Source: Serinus canaria (lineage: Eukaryota > Chordata > Aves > Passeriformes > Fringillidae). Taken from it: DNA of 64,000 bases. The notes under the pieces were generated by a model. The model worked only from the letters and a program-made list of their open reading frames with translations, did not search any database and was not told the origin of the DNA. Location of the stretch: assembly GCF_022539315.1 (NCBI RefSeq), contig NC_066314.1:50963180-51027179 (forward strand), written 5' to 3'. A program made the position numbers and the translations under genes. Each line of letters begins with the position of its first letter. Within the stretch, counting starts at the first letter, position 1. Positions 63,627 to 64,000 of this stretch are shown here, piece after piece.

Positions 63627-64000
63627 AGGCATATTTATATTTTCAGCTTCAATAATTAAGCTGTTATCAACTGTACTAAAGCATATCCAAGATTCCTTGG
63701 ATCCCATTGAGTTGTTTCTAAGAGAAAACCAAAATTGAAGACTGTCTGTCTTTTGATTATCCTAGAATTCAGAAAGGCAATTGTTTTTTTAAAAACAGTA
63801 CTCTTCATCAGCACACAACATAATTTCATGTTCCTTCAGCAGTATTTGAATTTGAAAATATACAAAGTTAATTCATTACAATTTAAAACCATGGTTTAAC
63901 TGGTCAGAATATTTTGCTTTGTTTTTGCATTACTCTCCCTGGTAACTTTTCTGCTGGTGCTTTGCTTTTACCACCTAAAAAGATGCACCACAGAGCAGCT
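63627..64000. other. Unique AT-rich sequence
   Basis: Nothing recognised up to the window end. Confidence 0.5.

Overview
This window is vertebrate, almost certainly bird, and most likely songbird, non-coding DNA. The evidence is the repeats. There are several fragments of the avian/reptilian LINE CR1, including a canonical 3' end that stops in the short direct repeat typical of CR1 and has no poly-A tail. There are also solitary LTRs of the ERVL and ERVK kinds that are abundant in passerine genomes. No exon, tRNA, rRNA, CRISPR array or bacterial-type gene could be supported. All reading frames of 60-164 codons look like chance frames or lie inside decayed repeats, so no CDS is called.

Layout. 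1-57 is a TTTTG-type simple repeat. About 1315-1690 is a minus-strand CR1 reverse-transcriptase relic, with a 36-bp-arm hairpin (1678-1752) at its edge. Two related solo LTRs in opposite orientation lie at 3202-3853 (+) and 6527-7172 (-), with a small CR1 3' end between them at 4580-4662. 7.2-13.8 kb is plain unique sequence. About 13840-15350 is a long, decayed plus-strand CR1 ORF2 relic. A CR1 3' end lies at 18958-19098 (-). The densest repeat zone is 24.5-26.5 kb: one LTR is interrupted near its end by a second LTR, and beside it a CR1 copy is split by a third LTR that carries its own pentanucleotide microsatellite. A 1.39-kb solo LTR with perfect 5-bp target duplications occupies 31899-33290. 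CR1 3' ends follow at 39283-39412 (+) and 48715-49550 (+, best preserved). Tandem hairpins lie at 50358-50440. At 56.9-58.6 kb an old duplicated segment flanks a second copy of the microsatellite-bearing LTR (57814-58424). A probable further LTR lies at 63049-63619.

Interpretation. No gene set works together here; the window reads as intergenic or deep-intronic avian DNA shaped by layered retroelement insertion. The history is partly readable: CR1 copies came first, LTRs then landed in CR1 or in other LTRs, and AT-rich pentanucleotide arrays grew inside one LTR family. Some AT-rich, TAAT-motif-rich stretches (near 36.1-36.7, 46.4-46.6, 48.4-48.7 and 62.3-62.6 kb) resemble conserved non-coding elements in texture, but that cannot be tested from one sequence. 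The most unusual objects are the two hairpin loci (1678-1752 and 50358-50440). I found no convincing new biological system. Family assignments rest on recognising repeat consensus by eye; no alignment was run.
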